Made by a program: the position numbers and the translations under genes
Part shown: positions 28,442-38,211 of the stretch, one piece after another
Numbering within the stretch: the stretch's first letter is position 1
Layout of the letters: each line of letters begins with the position of its first letter
Source: Rubritalea marina DSM 17716
GTDB lineage: Bacteria; Verrucomicrobiota; Verrucomicrobiia; Verrucomicrobiales; Akkermansiaceae
DNA: 64,000 nucleotides
NCBI RefSeq assembly: GCF_000378105.1
Contig: NZ_KB899252.1
Location: 124,001 to 188,000 of the forward strand
Direction of reading: 5' to 3'
Notes under the pieces: model-generated
What the model was told of the DNA's origin: nothing
The model's database searches: none
What the model saw: the letters and a program-made list of their open reading frames with translations, nothing else

Positions 28442-29035
28442 ATGAATGCCCTTCACAGCAACTGCGTGCTTGTCCTCAACCGTCAGTGGCAAGCAATTTC
28501 GATCATCACACCGGCGACAGCATTCGCACACTTGTCGACGGAAAATGCCAAGGCGCTCAATATCGAAGATCAACATTGTATGGAACCAGTCACCTTGAGC
28601 CAATGGTTCAAACTTCCAGTCCGCGAAGGTGACCAATCGATAGGGACAGCAAGTGGCGCTATCCGCATTCCAACCGTCATTGTGCTCAGAGACTTTTCCA
28701 AAGTACCCATCCACCGCCCGAAGTTCTGCCTAAAAAACCTTTGGCTCCGTGACGGTGGCCAGTGCCAATACTCTGGCAGGATGCTACGCCCCAGCGAGGC
28801 CAGTATCGATCATGTCATCCCGCAGTCACGTGGCGGCGACACCTCATGGGAAAATTGCGTTTTAGCTGAGCGCCTACTCAATTCCCATAAAGGCGCTCGG
28901 ACGCCGTCTGAAGCGGGACTCAAACTCATCAAAACCCCGATCACCCCACCCCCGGTGCCAGTGACTCTCACACTCAAAAATAAACTCGGCATCGCCGATT
29001 GGGATTATTTCCTTATCCCGAACGCCGCAGCCTAG
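28442..29035 (+). CDS. HNH endonuclease family protein
   Basis: A 197-residue protein with an HNH nuclease domain at about 100-155: D123-H124 (IDHVIPQSRGG), N138 (WENCV) and N147-H149-K150 (LLNSHKG). The usual CxxC zinc pair ahead of the motif is degenerate: C108 is kept, but the second Cys is a Ser (QCQYSG). The N-terminal ~90 residues (VLNRQWQAISI) occur in many such stand-alone proteins. No methylase, phage or toxin gene is adjacent, so a restriction role is not supported. It starts 190 bases from the divergent dehydrogenase gene. Confidence 0.85.
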   Translation: MNALHSNCVLVLNRQWQAISIITPATAFAHLSTENAKALNIEDQHCMEPVTLSQWFKLPVREGDQSIGTASGAIRIPTVIVLRDFSKVPIHRPKFCLKNLWLRDGGQCQYSGRMLRPSEASIDHVIPQSRGGDTSWENCVLAERLLNSHKGARTPSEAGLKLIKTPITPPPVPVTLTLKNKLGIADWDYFLIPNAAA

Positions 29036-29037
29036 AG

Positions 29038-30486
29038 TCACTCCCCCTCAGCCAAGCGCTGCACCATTTGCGGAAAAATGATGAGATGGAATGGATAGGT
29101 CGAAGCCCAATAGAGCCTCCCAAATAATCCTCTCGGTCGAAACACGGCGCGTTGACTCAGACTCCCCTCTTTCACCGTGAATTCCAACCAAGCCTCACCA
29201 GGCAACTTCATCTCTGCAAAGAGCACAAGGCGTCCCTGCTCGCGATCCGCCACCACGACACGCCAAAAATCCAACGCCTCTCCAGTCCGCAATTCAAATT
29301 GATCACGTCTCCCTCGACGCATACCGGATCCTCCCACCATTTTATCCATCAATCCACGCAGGCGCCACGCCCAGTCCATACTAGGCCATCCGGAGTCACC
29401 ACCCAGACGCCATACCGCATTGATGACCTCTTCACGCGTCGCCTTCAATGGCACCTCACGGGCATCCTGCAACACGCCATGAGCTGGCACCTGCACATTA
29501 CGGATGTGTCTTGGGTCAAAGCTTCCTGAAGAAATCGCATCATACCACACCGAAGCCACTCGATTCTGCGCCACGCGTGAGAGCGCAAGCTCGATCGCCT
29601 CATCGTAGTTGAGTAGGTCCTGTGGCACCAAGACAGCCATCGTATTCTCGCGGCATAATGTCTCCAAATGCAACGAGCCCACCAAGGCTTTGGCCAGGGC
29701 AAAGCTCGTGGCAGTCATAAAGTACAACCAATGCGCCGACAACTTCGGACTCAACAAGGGTACAGGCACAATCACCCGCTTCAAGCCTCGCACCCTCGCG
29801 TACCCCGTGAGCATCTCCTGATAGGTCAACACATCAGGCCCACCAATATCAAAGCCCTTCCCCGCTACCTGAGCCCTCCTCTCTGGCTCGATCACCCCGA
29901 GCAAGTACCCCACCACATTGCGGATCGCAATCGGCTGGCAACGCGTGCGCGTCCACTTTGGGGTGATCATCATCGGCAGTTTCTCCACAAGATCACGGAT
30001 AATCTCAAAAGACGCGCTCCCAGACCCCACAATGATCGAGGCCCTCAGGCACGTAAGCGAGGCGTCCGCTGAGTCCAGCACCTCTGCCACGCGATTACGC
30101 GATGCCAGGTGCTCCGATAAGCCCACTTCATCAGGAGTAATGCCCCCGAGATAGACAATCAACCCACAACCCAAATCATTAAGCCATCCCACAAAACTTG
30201 TCGCACAGCATTCCTCCTTATCCCCGAAGGCAGCTCCATCGCCCATCGAATGCACCAGATAATACGCCACATCCACCTCCCCCACGCCAAGCGGATCAGG
30301 CAGCCCCTCCGGCCTCAAAAAATCACCCTCTAGCACCCGCAATTGATCACCCCATTCCTCAAAATCCTCAGTGGGAAAACGGCGCGGATTACGAACAAAT
30401 GCTAGCACCTCATGCCCCGCATCCAATAGACTAGGAATTAAGCGTAAGCCAATATACCCATTCGCACCTGTAACCAACACTCGCAT
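29038..30486 (-). CDS. NAD(P)-binding SDR-like protein with C-terminal DUF2867
   Basis: A 482-residue protein. The N-terminal ~290 residues form an atypical short-chain dehydrogenase/NmrA-like Rossmann domain with the GANGYIG glycine motif (7-13), YYLVHSMGD and LGGITPDEVGLSEHL segments. The C-terminal ~160 residues (W..., GSGMRRGRRD, FRPRGLFGRLYW) match DUF2867. This fusion is common and uncharacterised; quinone, sugar or lipid substrates have been proposed for relatives. Its stop lies two bases from the convergent HNH gene. Confidence 0.85.
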   Translation of the reverse strand: MRVLVTGANGYIGLRLIPSLLDAGHEVLAFVRNPRRFPTEDFEEWGDQLRVLEGDFLRPEGLPDPLGVGEVDVAYYLVHSMGDGAAFGDKEECCATSFVGWLNDLGCGLIVYLGGITPDEVGLSEHLASRNRVAEVLDSADASLTCLRASIIVGSGSASFEIIRDLVEKLPMMITPKWTRTRCQPIAIRNVVGYLLGVIEPERRAQVAGKGFDIGGPDVLTYQEMLTGYARVRGLKRVIVPVPLLSPKLSAHWLYFMTATSFALAKALVGSLHLETLCRENTMAVLVPQDLLNYDEAIELALSRVAQNRVASVWYDAISSGSFDPRHIRNVQVPAHGVLQDAREVPLKATREEVINAVWRLGGDSGWPSMDWAWRLRGLMDKMVGGSGMRRGRRDQFELRTGEALDFWRVVVADREQGRLVLFAEMKLPGEAWLEFTVKEGSLSQRAVFRPRGLFGRLYWASTYPFHLIIFPQMVQRLAEGE

Positions 30487-30627
30487 AACAGCCCAACACT
30501 AACATTTACAAAAACTTAAGCAATCAAGAACACCTTAATAGAAAGACCTATAAATACCGCATTTTCTGCATCCTGGCGCATTCTCTTTTCCCTTTCTCAA
30601 TCCCCCCATCTTTGCCACAGTCGTTCC

Positions 30628-31530
30628 ATGCAACGCATCCTTGAGTCACCTGGAATCGTATTGGGAGAAGGCGCCATAGCCGAGCGCCTAAGAAGAATCC
30701 CTGGCGTGGAACTGCACCCAGAACTCTTCAATGCCCCGCTCATCTACGACGATGCACTCAGCCTCAAAATGGCAGCAATTCATAGTGAGTACTACCAAGT
30801 CGCACGCGAATTCCAGCTCCCACTCCTCAGCACGGCACCCACATGGCGACTGGATCGAGAACGCCTCGAACGCAATGGCTTCGCCGCCAGCATGAACATC
30901 GACGCCGTCAACTTTCTCAAAGAGCTACGCCATAAGACGCAATCACAACACCCCGACCAACCGAGCATTTGGGTCGGCTCATTACTCGGCCCAAAAAACG
31001 ATTGCTACCGCCCAGAACTCGCGCTGAGCGCCTCAGAGTCTGAGCAATTCCACCGCTGGCAAATCGAGCAACTCGCCGAGGCACAAGCCGAATTCATCAT
31101 AGCTCAAACGATCCCCGCAGTCTCTGAGGCCGAAGGCATCCTCCGAGCTGCTCAGCAGCAAAACACCCCAATGATCATGAGTTTTTGCATCAACGCTGAC
31201 ATGCAGGTCCTCGATGGAACCCCACTCGATGAGGCAATCCATCACCTCGATCAAATCAACGCCCCACTGGCATATGCAGTCAACTGCGTCTACCCAAGCA
31301 CCCTCAAGCTCAAGCAACTCCAGAACTCCGAGCGCGTCCTCGGCATCTGGGCCAATGCCTCTTCACTGAGTCACGACCAACTCGAGCATGCGTGCTGCTC
31401 CCAGAGCGACTCCATCAGTGACTGGCTCCATGAAATGCAATCCCTTCGCAAGCAGGGCCTCCGTGTCTTTGGTGGCTGCTGCGGCACCACTACCGAGCAC
31501 CTCCGCGGCCTAGCCCAACTGCAAAGCTAA
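30628..31530 (+). CDS. Homocysteine S-methyltransferase family protein
   Basis: A 300-residue TIM-barrel methyltransferase. The zinc-binding cysteines of the family are visible as C220 (VNCVYP) and C284-C285 (FGGCCGTTTEHL), and ADM/GTPLDEA-type segments lie between. Members transfer a methyl group to homocysteine from S-methylmethionine or AdoMet, as MmuM does. The N-terminus differs from MmuM (LGEGAIAERL in place of a DGG motif), so the methyl donor is uncertain. It is monocistronic, 141 bases from the divergent SDR gene. Confidence 0.83.
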   Translation: MQRILESPGIVLGEGAIAERLRRIPGVELHPELFNAPLIYDDALSLKMAAIHSEYYQVAREFQLPLLSTAPTWRLDRERLERNGFAASMNIDAVNFLKELRHKTQSQHPDQPSIWVGSLLGPKNDCYRPELALSASESEQFHRWQIEQLAEAQAEFIIAQTIPAVSEAEGILRAAQQQNTPMIMSFCINADMQVLDGTPLDEAIHHLDQINAPLAYAVNCVYPSTLKLKQLQNSERVLGIWANASSLSHDQLEHACCSQSDSISDWLHEMQSLRKQGLRVFGGCCGTTTEHLRGLAQLQS

Positions 31531-31621
31531 ACCACCAGGACTCCAGCTCCTGGATCATACGCTCAGATACTAAGGACTTGAGATTGCATTACCAGGCGCT
31601 GTTAGGTAGCGTGCTAGCATC

Positions 31622-32881
31622 GTGCGTCGCTTTCTGTCATTTGCATTAGTCTCCAGCCTACTTTTGGGCTTGTGCTCCTGCGCCAAACTTAGCCCCAGCC
31701 CCTACGCAGCGCTCAGTAGCTCCGCCCCAAAAGTCAATCATCGCGACTTTACTCAGAAGATGGCCAGTACCTGCCGTGCCACTTGGACCCATGGCAACCA
31801 CATTGAGACCCTCGTCAATGGCGCCGAGTATTTCCCAGCCATGCTCGAGGCAATCGAATCTGCCGAACAAACCATCACCTTTGAAACCTTTGTTGCCATC
31901 AATGCTCAAGTCACCTACGAACTCGTAATGGCACTCAAAGCCAAAGCGGAGCAGGGGGTGAAAGTCCACTTTGTAGTCGACGGCATCGGCTCTCGTAAAC
32001 TCCCGGATTGGTACCTGGACACCCTACGTGACGCGGGCGCTGAAGTCCATATCTACAGGCCGCTCCGGCCGCACAACTTCTGGCGCTGCAACAACCGAGA
32101 CCACCGCAAAGTCATGGTCATTGACGGCAAACTAGGCTTCACTGGAGGCGCCGGGTATGCGGATGTTTGGGATGGAGACTGCGAACATCACTGGCGCTGG
32201 CGTGACACCATGTATCGCTTGGAGGGACCCATCGTCGCACACATCCAGCACGCATTTAATGACAACTGGGAGGAACTCACTGGACGGCGCCTGAGTGGCG
32301 CAGAATATTTCCCTAAGCCAGAAAAAGCAGGCTCGATGCAGGCCATCGGGGTTCTTGGGGCACCCCAAGAACAAGGCGACACTCTCGGAGCAAGCTACCT
32401 CTTAGCCATCGATGCAGCGAAGCACTCCATTCTTATTGGACACGCCTATTTCCTCCCCAATAAAACATTACGTGACGCACTGTTTCGCGCACGCAAGCGA
32501 GGCGTCGAGATCGATATCATCCTTCCAAACGAGACAATCGATTCCAAAATGATCCGTCTCACCAGCAAGACCTATTGGCGTGAAATGCTCGATGCAGGCA
32601 TGCGTATCTACGAATTCGACTCCGGCATGCTCCACGGCAAACTCATCGTAGTCGACGACTCGCTCTCGATCATCGGGTCGGGCAACTTCGACGACCGCAC
32701 CTTCTTCATCAACGATGAGTTTAACGTCAATGTTCTCAGTAAACGCTTCGCTGCAGAGCAACGCGCCATGTTCGAAGATGACCTCAAAAAGAGCAAGCCA
32801 ATGAGCTGGTCCGATGCAAAAGTCCCCCTCTATGACAAACCACAACAGTGGCTTGGCAGACTCATAGAGCCACAACTCTAA
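31622..32881 (+). CDS. Phospholipase D/cardiolipin synthase-like lipoprotein
   Basis: A 419-residue member of the phospholipase D superfamily starting at GTG. A lipoprotein signal (LLLGLCSCAK, Cys at about 18 or 20) replaces the membrane helices of classical cardiolipin synthases. Both HKD motifs are intact: H161-K163-D168 (DHRKVMVID) and H338-K340-D345 (HGKLIVVDD), each followed by the usual Gly/Ser-Asn-Asp segment (GSGNFDDR in the second). It could synthesise cardiolipin by phosphatidyl transfer, as ClsB does, or hydrolyse phospholipid. Its stop overlaps that of the convergent transporter gene by four bases. Confidence 0.85.
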   Translation: MRRFLSFALVSSLLLGLCSCAKLSPSPYAALSSSAPKVNHRDFTQKMASTCRATWTHGNHIETLVNGAEYFPAMLEAIESAEQTITFETFVAINAQVTYELVMALKAKAEQGVKVHFVVDGIGSRKLPDWYLDTLRDAGAEVHIYRPLRPHNFWRCNNRDHRKVMVIDGKLGFTGGAGYADVWDGDCEHHWRWRDTMYRLEGPIVAHIQHAFNDNWEELTGRRLSGAEYFPKPEKAGSMQAIGVLGAPQEQGDTLGASYLLAIDAAKHSILIGHAYFLPNKTLRDALFRARKRGVEIDIILPNETIDSKMIRLTSKTYWREMLDAGMRIYEFDSGMLHGKLIVVDDSLSIIGSGNFDDRTFFINDEFNVNVLSKRFAAEQRAMFEDDLKKSKPMSWSDAKVPLYDKPQQWLGRLIEPQL

Positions 32882-33819
32882 TCACTCTTGCGGCGCCAAT
32901 ACGCGGCCAACAAGCTACCAATCAAACAATGGTAGAATGCCGAAATTGCACAGGGAGTAGAGGCCAAAACGGTGAAGTGTTGCTTCGCAAGCTGCGATCC
33001 GAGCCCAGAGTTCTGCATCCCAACTTCGATCGATAAGGTACGGCAGTTTTCCTCACGTAGCTTCAACACTCGAGCAATCAGATAACCCAAACCAAAACCG
33101 CAAACATGCACGATGAAAACCGCAGGAAGCAGTGAACTAGAATACTCGATGATATCCTCTCGTGTGCGCCCGACAATCCCACTAACAATAAGCACAATCA
33201 CAGCCACCGACACGACTGGTGCTAGAGCGCGAACGGCAAGCAAACGCTTCCCAAAGAAGTGATTGAGCACAGCCCCGCTAACCACTGGGATCAAAACCAC
33301 CAACAACATCGTCTGCATCATCGCGCCTGCGTCCACCTCCAAAATCGCGCTCGCATACCATTTGGTAAGTATCGGCGTCATCAACACAGCCAACAAGGTA
33401 GAGCACATTGTCATCATCACACTCAGAGCCACATTCGCCCGCGCCAAATAACAGATCACATTACTCGCCGTACCGCCCGGGCAACAACTCACTAAAATCA
33501 CACCTAACTTGAGCATCGGAGGTAAACTAAAGACCGTGGCCACCGCCCAGCCAACAAAGGGCATGATGATAAATTGCGCCGCCACGCCGGCACCCACCTG
33601 CCACGGAGTCTTCAATACACCGAGAAAATCGCTAGTCTTCAAGGTCACTCCCATCCCAAGCATGATCAAACCCAAGCCAGCCGTCAGCAACTTGACTTCT
33701 GTACCAGGTACCTTGCCACTGAGAAACCAAGTGAAGCTATCCGGGAAAAACCATGCAAAAATTGCGCCGAGGATGGTCCACAGCCAAAACAAGTTCGTGA
33801 TGTATGATAAGATACGCAT
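32878..33819 (-). CDS. Bile acid:sodium symporter family transporter
   Basis: A 313-residue membrane protein with about nine or ten helices. Diagnostic segments are LVSCCPGGTASNVICYLARANVALSV (the crossover helix region, in pieces) and VGMQNSGLGSQLA, where the sodium-site residues E/Q and N lie in this family. In bacteria these proteins import organic anions such as pantoate or other carboxylates with sodium, rather than bile acids. The substrate cannot be told. It is convergent with the phospholipase-D-like gene, with a four-base stop overlap. Confidence 0.88.
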   Translation of the reverse strand: MRILSYITNLFWLWTILGAIFAWFFPDSFTWFLSGKVPGTEVKLLTAGLGLIMLGMGVTLKTSDFLGVLKTPWQVGAGVAAQFIIMPFVGWAVATVFSLPPMLKLGVILVSCCPGGTASNVICYLARANVALSVMMTMCSTLLAVLMTPILTKWYASAILEVDAGAMMQTMLLVVLIPVVSGAVLNHFFGKRLLAVRALAPVVSVAVIVLIVSGIVGRTREDIIEYSSSLLPAVFIVHVCGFGLGYLIARVLKLREENCRTLSIEVGMQNSGLGSQLAKQHFTVLASTPCAISAFYHCLIGSLLAAYWRRKSD

Positions 33820-33947
33820 TTGCTAACGAAGCGGCTTTTACCTGCACGAACAAGTAAGGTCAAGATACCATCGAAATAAGCCCAAGCACCAAAACCAATC
33901 TCAGCAAAGACAACCAGAGTAGAGTCATGCGGTGGCACCTGCCTGGC

Positions 33948-34736
33948 TCACTCAGCATGCCTCCTAATCATCAGAAACGTACGATCATCCCTCGTGTTAC
34001 CGTCCCGTTGATGCCTATTGGCCTTATTCCAGAAAGCATCCGCCACCTCCTCTAAGGGCAGTTTCACCACCTCTTTCAAAAGCTCCTTAAATGCCACTTC
34101 ACCAATCATTTCTCTCTCTGGACTGAATGTTTCCCCAAAGCCATCACTCAGCACAACCATCGCATCTCCAGGTGCAAAATACGTCTTTATCGGTTGGTAA
34201 TTGTCCAAATCTGGAGCCACACCCAAAGGAGCTAGATTCGCCGTGTATTCAACAATCTCACCATCTGCCGCTCGATAGAACCAGATAGGACCATGCCCAA
34301 AACTCACCCACCGAAAATACGCCTCGTCCACATTCAAGCGCCCCATCAACAAGGTCACGAAGTGGTCGTCCGCTAGATCCTCATACAATTGCTTGTTGAT
34401 CAAAAATGAAAGCACGCGGTGGTAAACCCCAAGACGGATCGCCGCCCTGATCAGCGCTCGCAATTCAGTAGCCATCAATGCAGCTGCCATCCCGTGCCCT
34501 GTGGCATCTCCTAACAGCAGCACCATATTACGAACATCTTCAGACCGATCCATGATGAACCCTTTCTCGATCTCACGGCTCGCCACCCCAATCGCATCGT
34601 AAAAGTCGCCATTATTGATCTCAGCCGGCACCGTCTTCCCGTAGACGTCAAAACCAGCAACTGGAGGGATCTTACTTGGATAGGTCCGCTTCTGCACCTC
34701 CCATGCGAGTTGGTCTTTTTGGTGGAAATATTTCAT
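33948..34736 (-). CDS. Stand-alone PP2C/SpoIIE-type serine phosphatase
   Basis: A 262-residue cytoplasmic protein that is essentially one SpoIIE/RsbU phosphatase domain. Metal-binding segments are GDFYD (43-47), LLGDATGHGMAAAL (about 74-87), LSDGFGE and RDDRTFL. No sensor, receiver, HAMP or membrane segment is attached, and no anti-sigma factor or antagonist gene is adjacent. It would dephosphorylate an anti-sigma antagonist in a partner-switching pathway encoded elsewhere. The start codon is 209 bases from the divergent gltS. Confidence 0.87.
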   Translation of the reverse strand: MKYFHQKDQLAWEVQKRTYPSKIPPVAGFDVYGKTVPAEINNGDFYDAIGVASREIEKGFIMDRSEDVRNMVLLLGDATGHGMAAALMATELRALIRAAIRLGVYHRVLSFLINKQLYEDLADDHFVTLLMGRLNVDEAYFRWVSFGHGPIWFYRAADGEIVEYTANLAPLGVAPDLDNYQPIKTYFAPGDAMVVLSDGFGETFSPEREMIGEVAFKELLKEVVKLPLEEVADAFWNKANRHQRDGNTRDDRTFLMIRRHAE

Positions 34737-34945
34737 CTCAGCAATCGGTCAGTCAGATTACAATCTATAGCATACGTGGCAGCACAACAATACCTATAGA
34801 TCCTCAATCGAGGAAAAAATGCCACTCATCGCAACATCTCATAGAGCATCCATGTGTCACACCAAAATTCGAGTAAATCATTGATGCATGAATAGTTTTA
34901 CAAATCTCAACGACCATGGCATGTTAGTAATATCCCCCAAAATTT

Positions 34946-36169
34946 ATGGAAAAAAATCTGATAGAGGTCGACACCTTCATGACCTACACGCTGGCGATCC
35001 TCGTGTTTTTCATTGGATTGAGCCTCACGCATCGGTTCAAGATCCTGCGCGACTACAACATCCCCGAGCCGGTCACTGGCGGCATCATTGCATCACTTAG
35101 CAGCTTAGGGCTCTATCACCTGCTAGGGATCGAGCTATCCTACAATCTGGAATTCCGAGACATCCTACTAGTCTACTTCTTCACGACAATCGGAATCAAC
35201 GCCCGCTTCTCCGACCTACGCTCAGGCGGTCGCCCACTCTTCGTCCTCTTAGTGCTCACCTTGAGCTTTATCATCATCCAGAACATTGTCGGCGTGGCTG
35301 GAGCACGAGCAATCAATCTCCCCCCAGCGATGGGAGTCATCACTGGATCTGCTGCCCTCATTGGTGGGCACGGAACCGCAATCGCATGGTCGGGCGAAAT
35401 ACAAGACCACCACCAAGTCCAAGGCGCCCTAGAAATCGGTGTCGCCGCCGCCACACTTGGACTCGTCATGGCCAGCTTGTTAGGTGGGCCCGTCTCGAAA
35501 TGGTTGATCCAAAAATACCATCTCAAAGGCCCCAACAACCTACATCAGAAAAAAAGCAAATTGACGGTAGGCCTCACATACGACAACGAAGAAAAAGAAA
35601 AAATCACCCACGTCAGCTTGATGCATTCCACCCTCGTGATCCATATCGCCATCATCTGCGGGTACTCACTCAACGGCTGGATCAACGAACAAGGGGTTAA
35701 GCTCCCACTCTTCGTGTCATGCCTCCTAGTCGCTATCGCTCTTTCAAATAGCATCCCCTTCCTCTTCAAAGAACTCAAGTGGCCGGCACACAGCCGCGCC
35801 ATGGCAGTCATCTCAGACTTCTCTCTGGGCCTCTTCATCGCCATGTCACTGATGGGGATGCAGCTCTGGACTCTCGCCGATCTGGCGGGCTCACTCCTAT
35901 TATTACTAGGCATTCAAGCCATCGCCACGATACTTTTCGTACGCTTCCTCCTCTTTCCTCTGATGGGTCAAGGCTATCGCGCTGCAGTACTTAGCGCGGG
36001 CTTCACCGGCTTTGCGCTCGGCGCCACCCCCACCGCCATCGCCAACATGACAGCAGTCACCAAAACTCACGGAGCAGCACCAACCGCCTTCATCATCCTC
36101 CCACTCGTCGGTGCCTTTTTTGTCGACCTCGCGAATGCGTTCGTCATCCGCTACTTCCTCTCGCTCTAG
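34946..36169 (+). CDS. gltS: Sodium/glutamate symporter
   Basis: A 407-residue membrane transporter with about ten helices in two inverted halves. The segments YNIPEPVTGGIIASL, TTIGINARFSDLRSGGR and SAALIGGHGTAIAWSG align directly with GltS of enterobacteria. GltS imports glutamate with sodium. The first 14 residues precede the first helix, as in known members; a Met at residue 12 is an alternative start. The gene is followed by a strong hairpin terminator. Confidence 0.94.
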   Translation: MEKNLIEVDTFMTYTLAILVFFIGLSLTHRFKILRDYNIPEPVTGGIIASLSSLGLYHLLGIELSYNLEFRDILLVYFFTTIGINARFSDLRSGGRPLFVLLVLTLSFIIIQNIVGVAGARAINLPPAMGVITGSAALIGGHGTAIAWSGEIQDHHQVQGALEIGVAAATLGLVMASLLGGPVSKWLIQKYHLKGPNNLHQKKSKLTVGLTYDNEEKEKITHVSLMHSTLVIHIAIICGYSLNGWINEQGVKLPLFVSCLLVAIALSNSIPFLFKELKWPAHSRAMAVISDFSLGLFIAMSLMGMQLWTLADLAGSLLLLLGIQAIATILFVRFLLFPLMGQGYRAAVLSAGFTGFALGATPTAIANMTAVTKTHGAAPTAFIILPLVGAFFVDLANAFVIRYFLSL

Positions 36170-36190
36170 CTCAACCCTCCGCTGCCCTAA

Positions 36191-36238
36191 AACGAAACAA
36201 CCCCTTAACGCTGGGAGCTTCGTTAAGGGGTTTCGTTA
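36191..36238. terminator. Bidirectional terminator between gltS and the TPR-STN gene
   Basis: A perfect 10-base stem, CCCCTTAACG (36201-36210) and CGTTAAGGGG (36221-36230), with a 10-base loop. The outer arms AACGAAA/TTTCGTT extend it and supply T runs on both strands, serving two convergent genes. Confidence 0.82.
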
Positions 36239-36288
36239 TGTCTAACAATCAAATATTCTATTGGCCACAGCGCATGACCATCTACCAA

Positions 36289-36849
36289 TCAGCGACTAGC
36301 CTTTGATTTCACCACGATCGCATACTCGCCAAAGTTCGCGGTGGCTCCAGCCATCTCCATTAGGTAATTCAGCACGACATGAGCAGGCACTTGCTTGAGG
36401 CTCAATGATACTTGCTTCTTCTGCAGCTGATCACTTGGGTCTTGAATCACGAAGTTTGGAATCACCTTATCTTCACTCACCTTCATGACCAAATCACTCA
36501 GGTCACGCAGAGCATCTTCCAGAGGCACGTCATTAAACTCAGCAATCGGCAATACCACACTCTGGAATTGCTTCTCACGAGCCTTCACCTTGAATGCTGG
36601 CCCAGAATTCTTTAGCTTCAATGCCAGAGCGTACGACGGGCCATGATTGGGGTTCAACTTGAGAGCTCTGCGTAAAGCCTCCGTGCAGATCTCCAGATCT
36701 CCATCACGGTATGCTTTCTCAGCCTGTTTGTAATAACTACTCACCATTTGCTCAGCTTTCACTTGGCTGGCACCCGTTGATGGCTGCGCCACCAAGGAAC
36801 CACTCGCCACCACACAAACACAGATTAAAGTCGGATACAGTCTCATCAA
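36289..36849 (-). CDS. Secreted TPR plus STN-like domain protein
   Basis: A 186-residue protein with a signal peptide (about 1-21), a short TPR-like helical region (about 35-75: AEKAYRDGDLEICTEALRRALKLNPNHG), and a C-terminal ~90-residue domain. This domain has the pattern of secretin/TonB short N-terminal domains: PIAEFNDVPLEDALRDLSDLV, then VSLSLKQVPAHVVLNYLMEMAG. In secretins this domain precedes a pore; here it is alone, so the protein may be a periplasmic adaptor for a secretion or sorting system. No secretin is in the window. Confidence 0.75.
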   Translation of the reverse strand: MMRLYPTLICVCVVASGSLVAQPSTGASQVKAEQMVSSYYKQAEKAYRDGDLEICTEALRRALKLNPNHGPSYALALKLKNSGPAFKVKAREKQFQSVVLPIAEFNDVPLEDALRDLSDLVMKVSEDKVIPNFVIQDPSDQLQKKQVSLSLKQVPAHVVLNYLMEMAGATANFGEYAIVVKSKASR

Positions 36850-36925
36850 ATACTAGGGAAATAAGTTCATTGTACTCACCTAACAAAAACTGCCAAAGCG
36901 AGAGTATCGAACAAACTAGCAAATT

Positions 36926-36943
36926 TATTTCATCGATGAAATA
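36926..36943. repeat. 18-bp perfect palindrome upstream of mreB
   Basis: TATTTCATCGATGAAATA is its own reverse complement. A related half site, GGTGAAATA, follows at 36961-36969. The palindrome lies between the divergent TPR-STN gene and mreB, so it could be an operator for either. Confidence 0.6.
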
Positions 36944-36971
36944 GAAATTCTCACTTTTCCGGTGAAATACA

Positions 36972-36992
36972 ATTATGAGCCGCCCTCATAAT
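36972..36992. repeat. Inverted repeat upstream of mreB
   Basis: ATTATGAG and CTCATAAT are separated by CCGCC. The element lies directly before TTGACC (36997-37002), a possible -35 that has only a weak -10 partner. It may be a regulatory site or a hairpin in a leader. Confidence 0.45.
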
Positions 36993-37041
36993 CGGCTTGA
37001 CCTAAGGAGGCGCTGGTCAAATAGTTAGTCCGCACTTTTGA

Positions 37042-38169
<1,128 letters not shown>

Positions 38170-38211
38170 TTCTTCGGAGGTGCGAGGCTTGGGCTTTGCA
38201 CCACCATCTCT

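Noticed and set aside
31535-31553. Hairpin CCAGGA...TCCTGG after the methyltransferase gene
   Set aside because: Six base pairs with no T run; not a convincing terminator.
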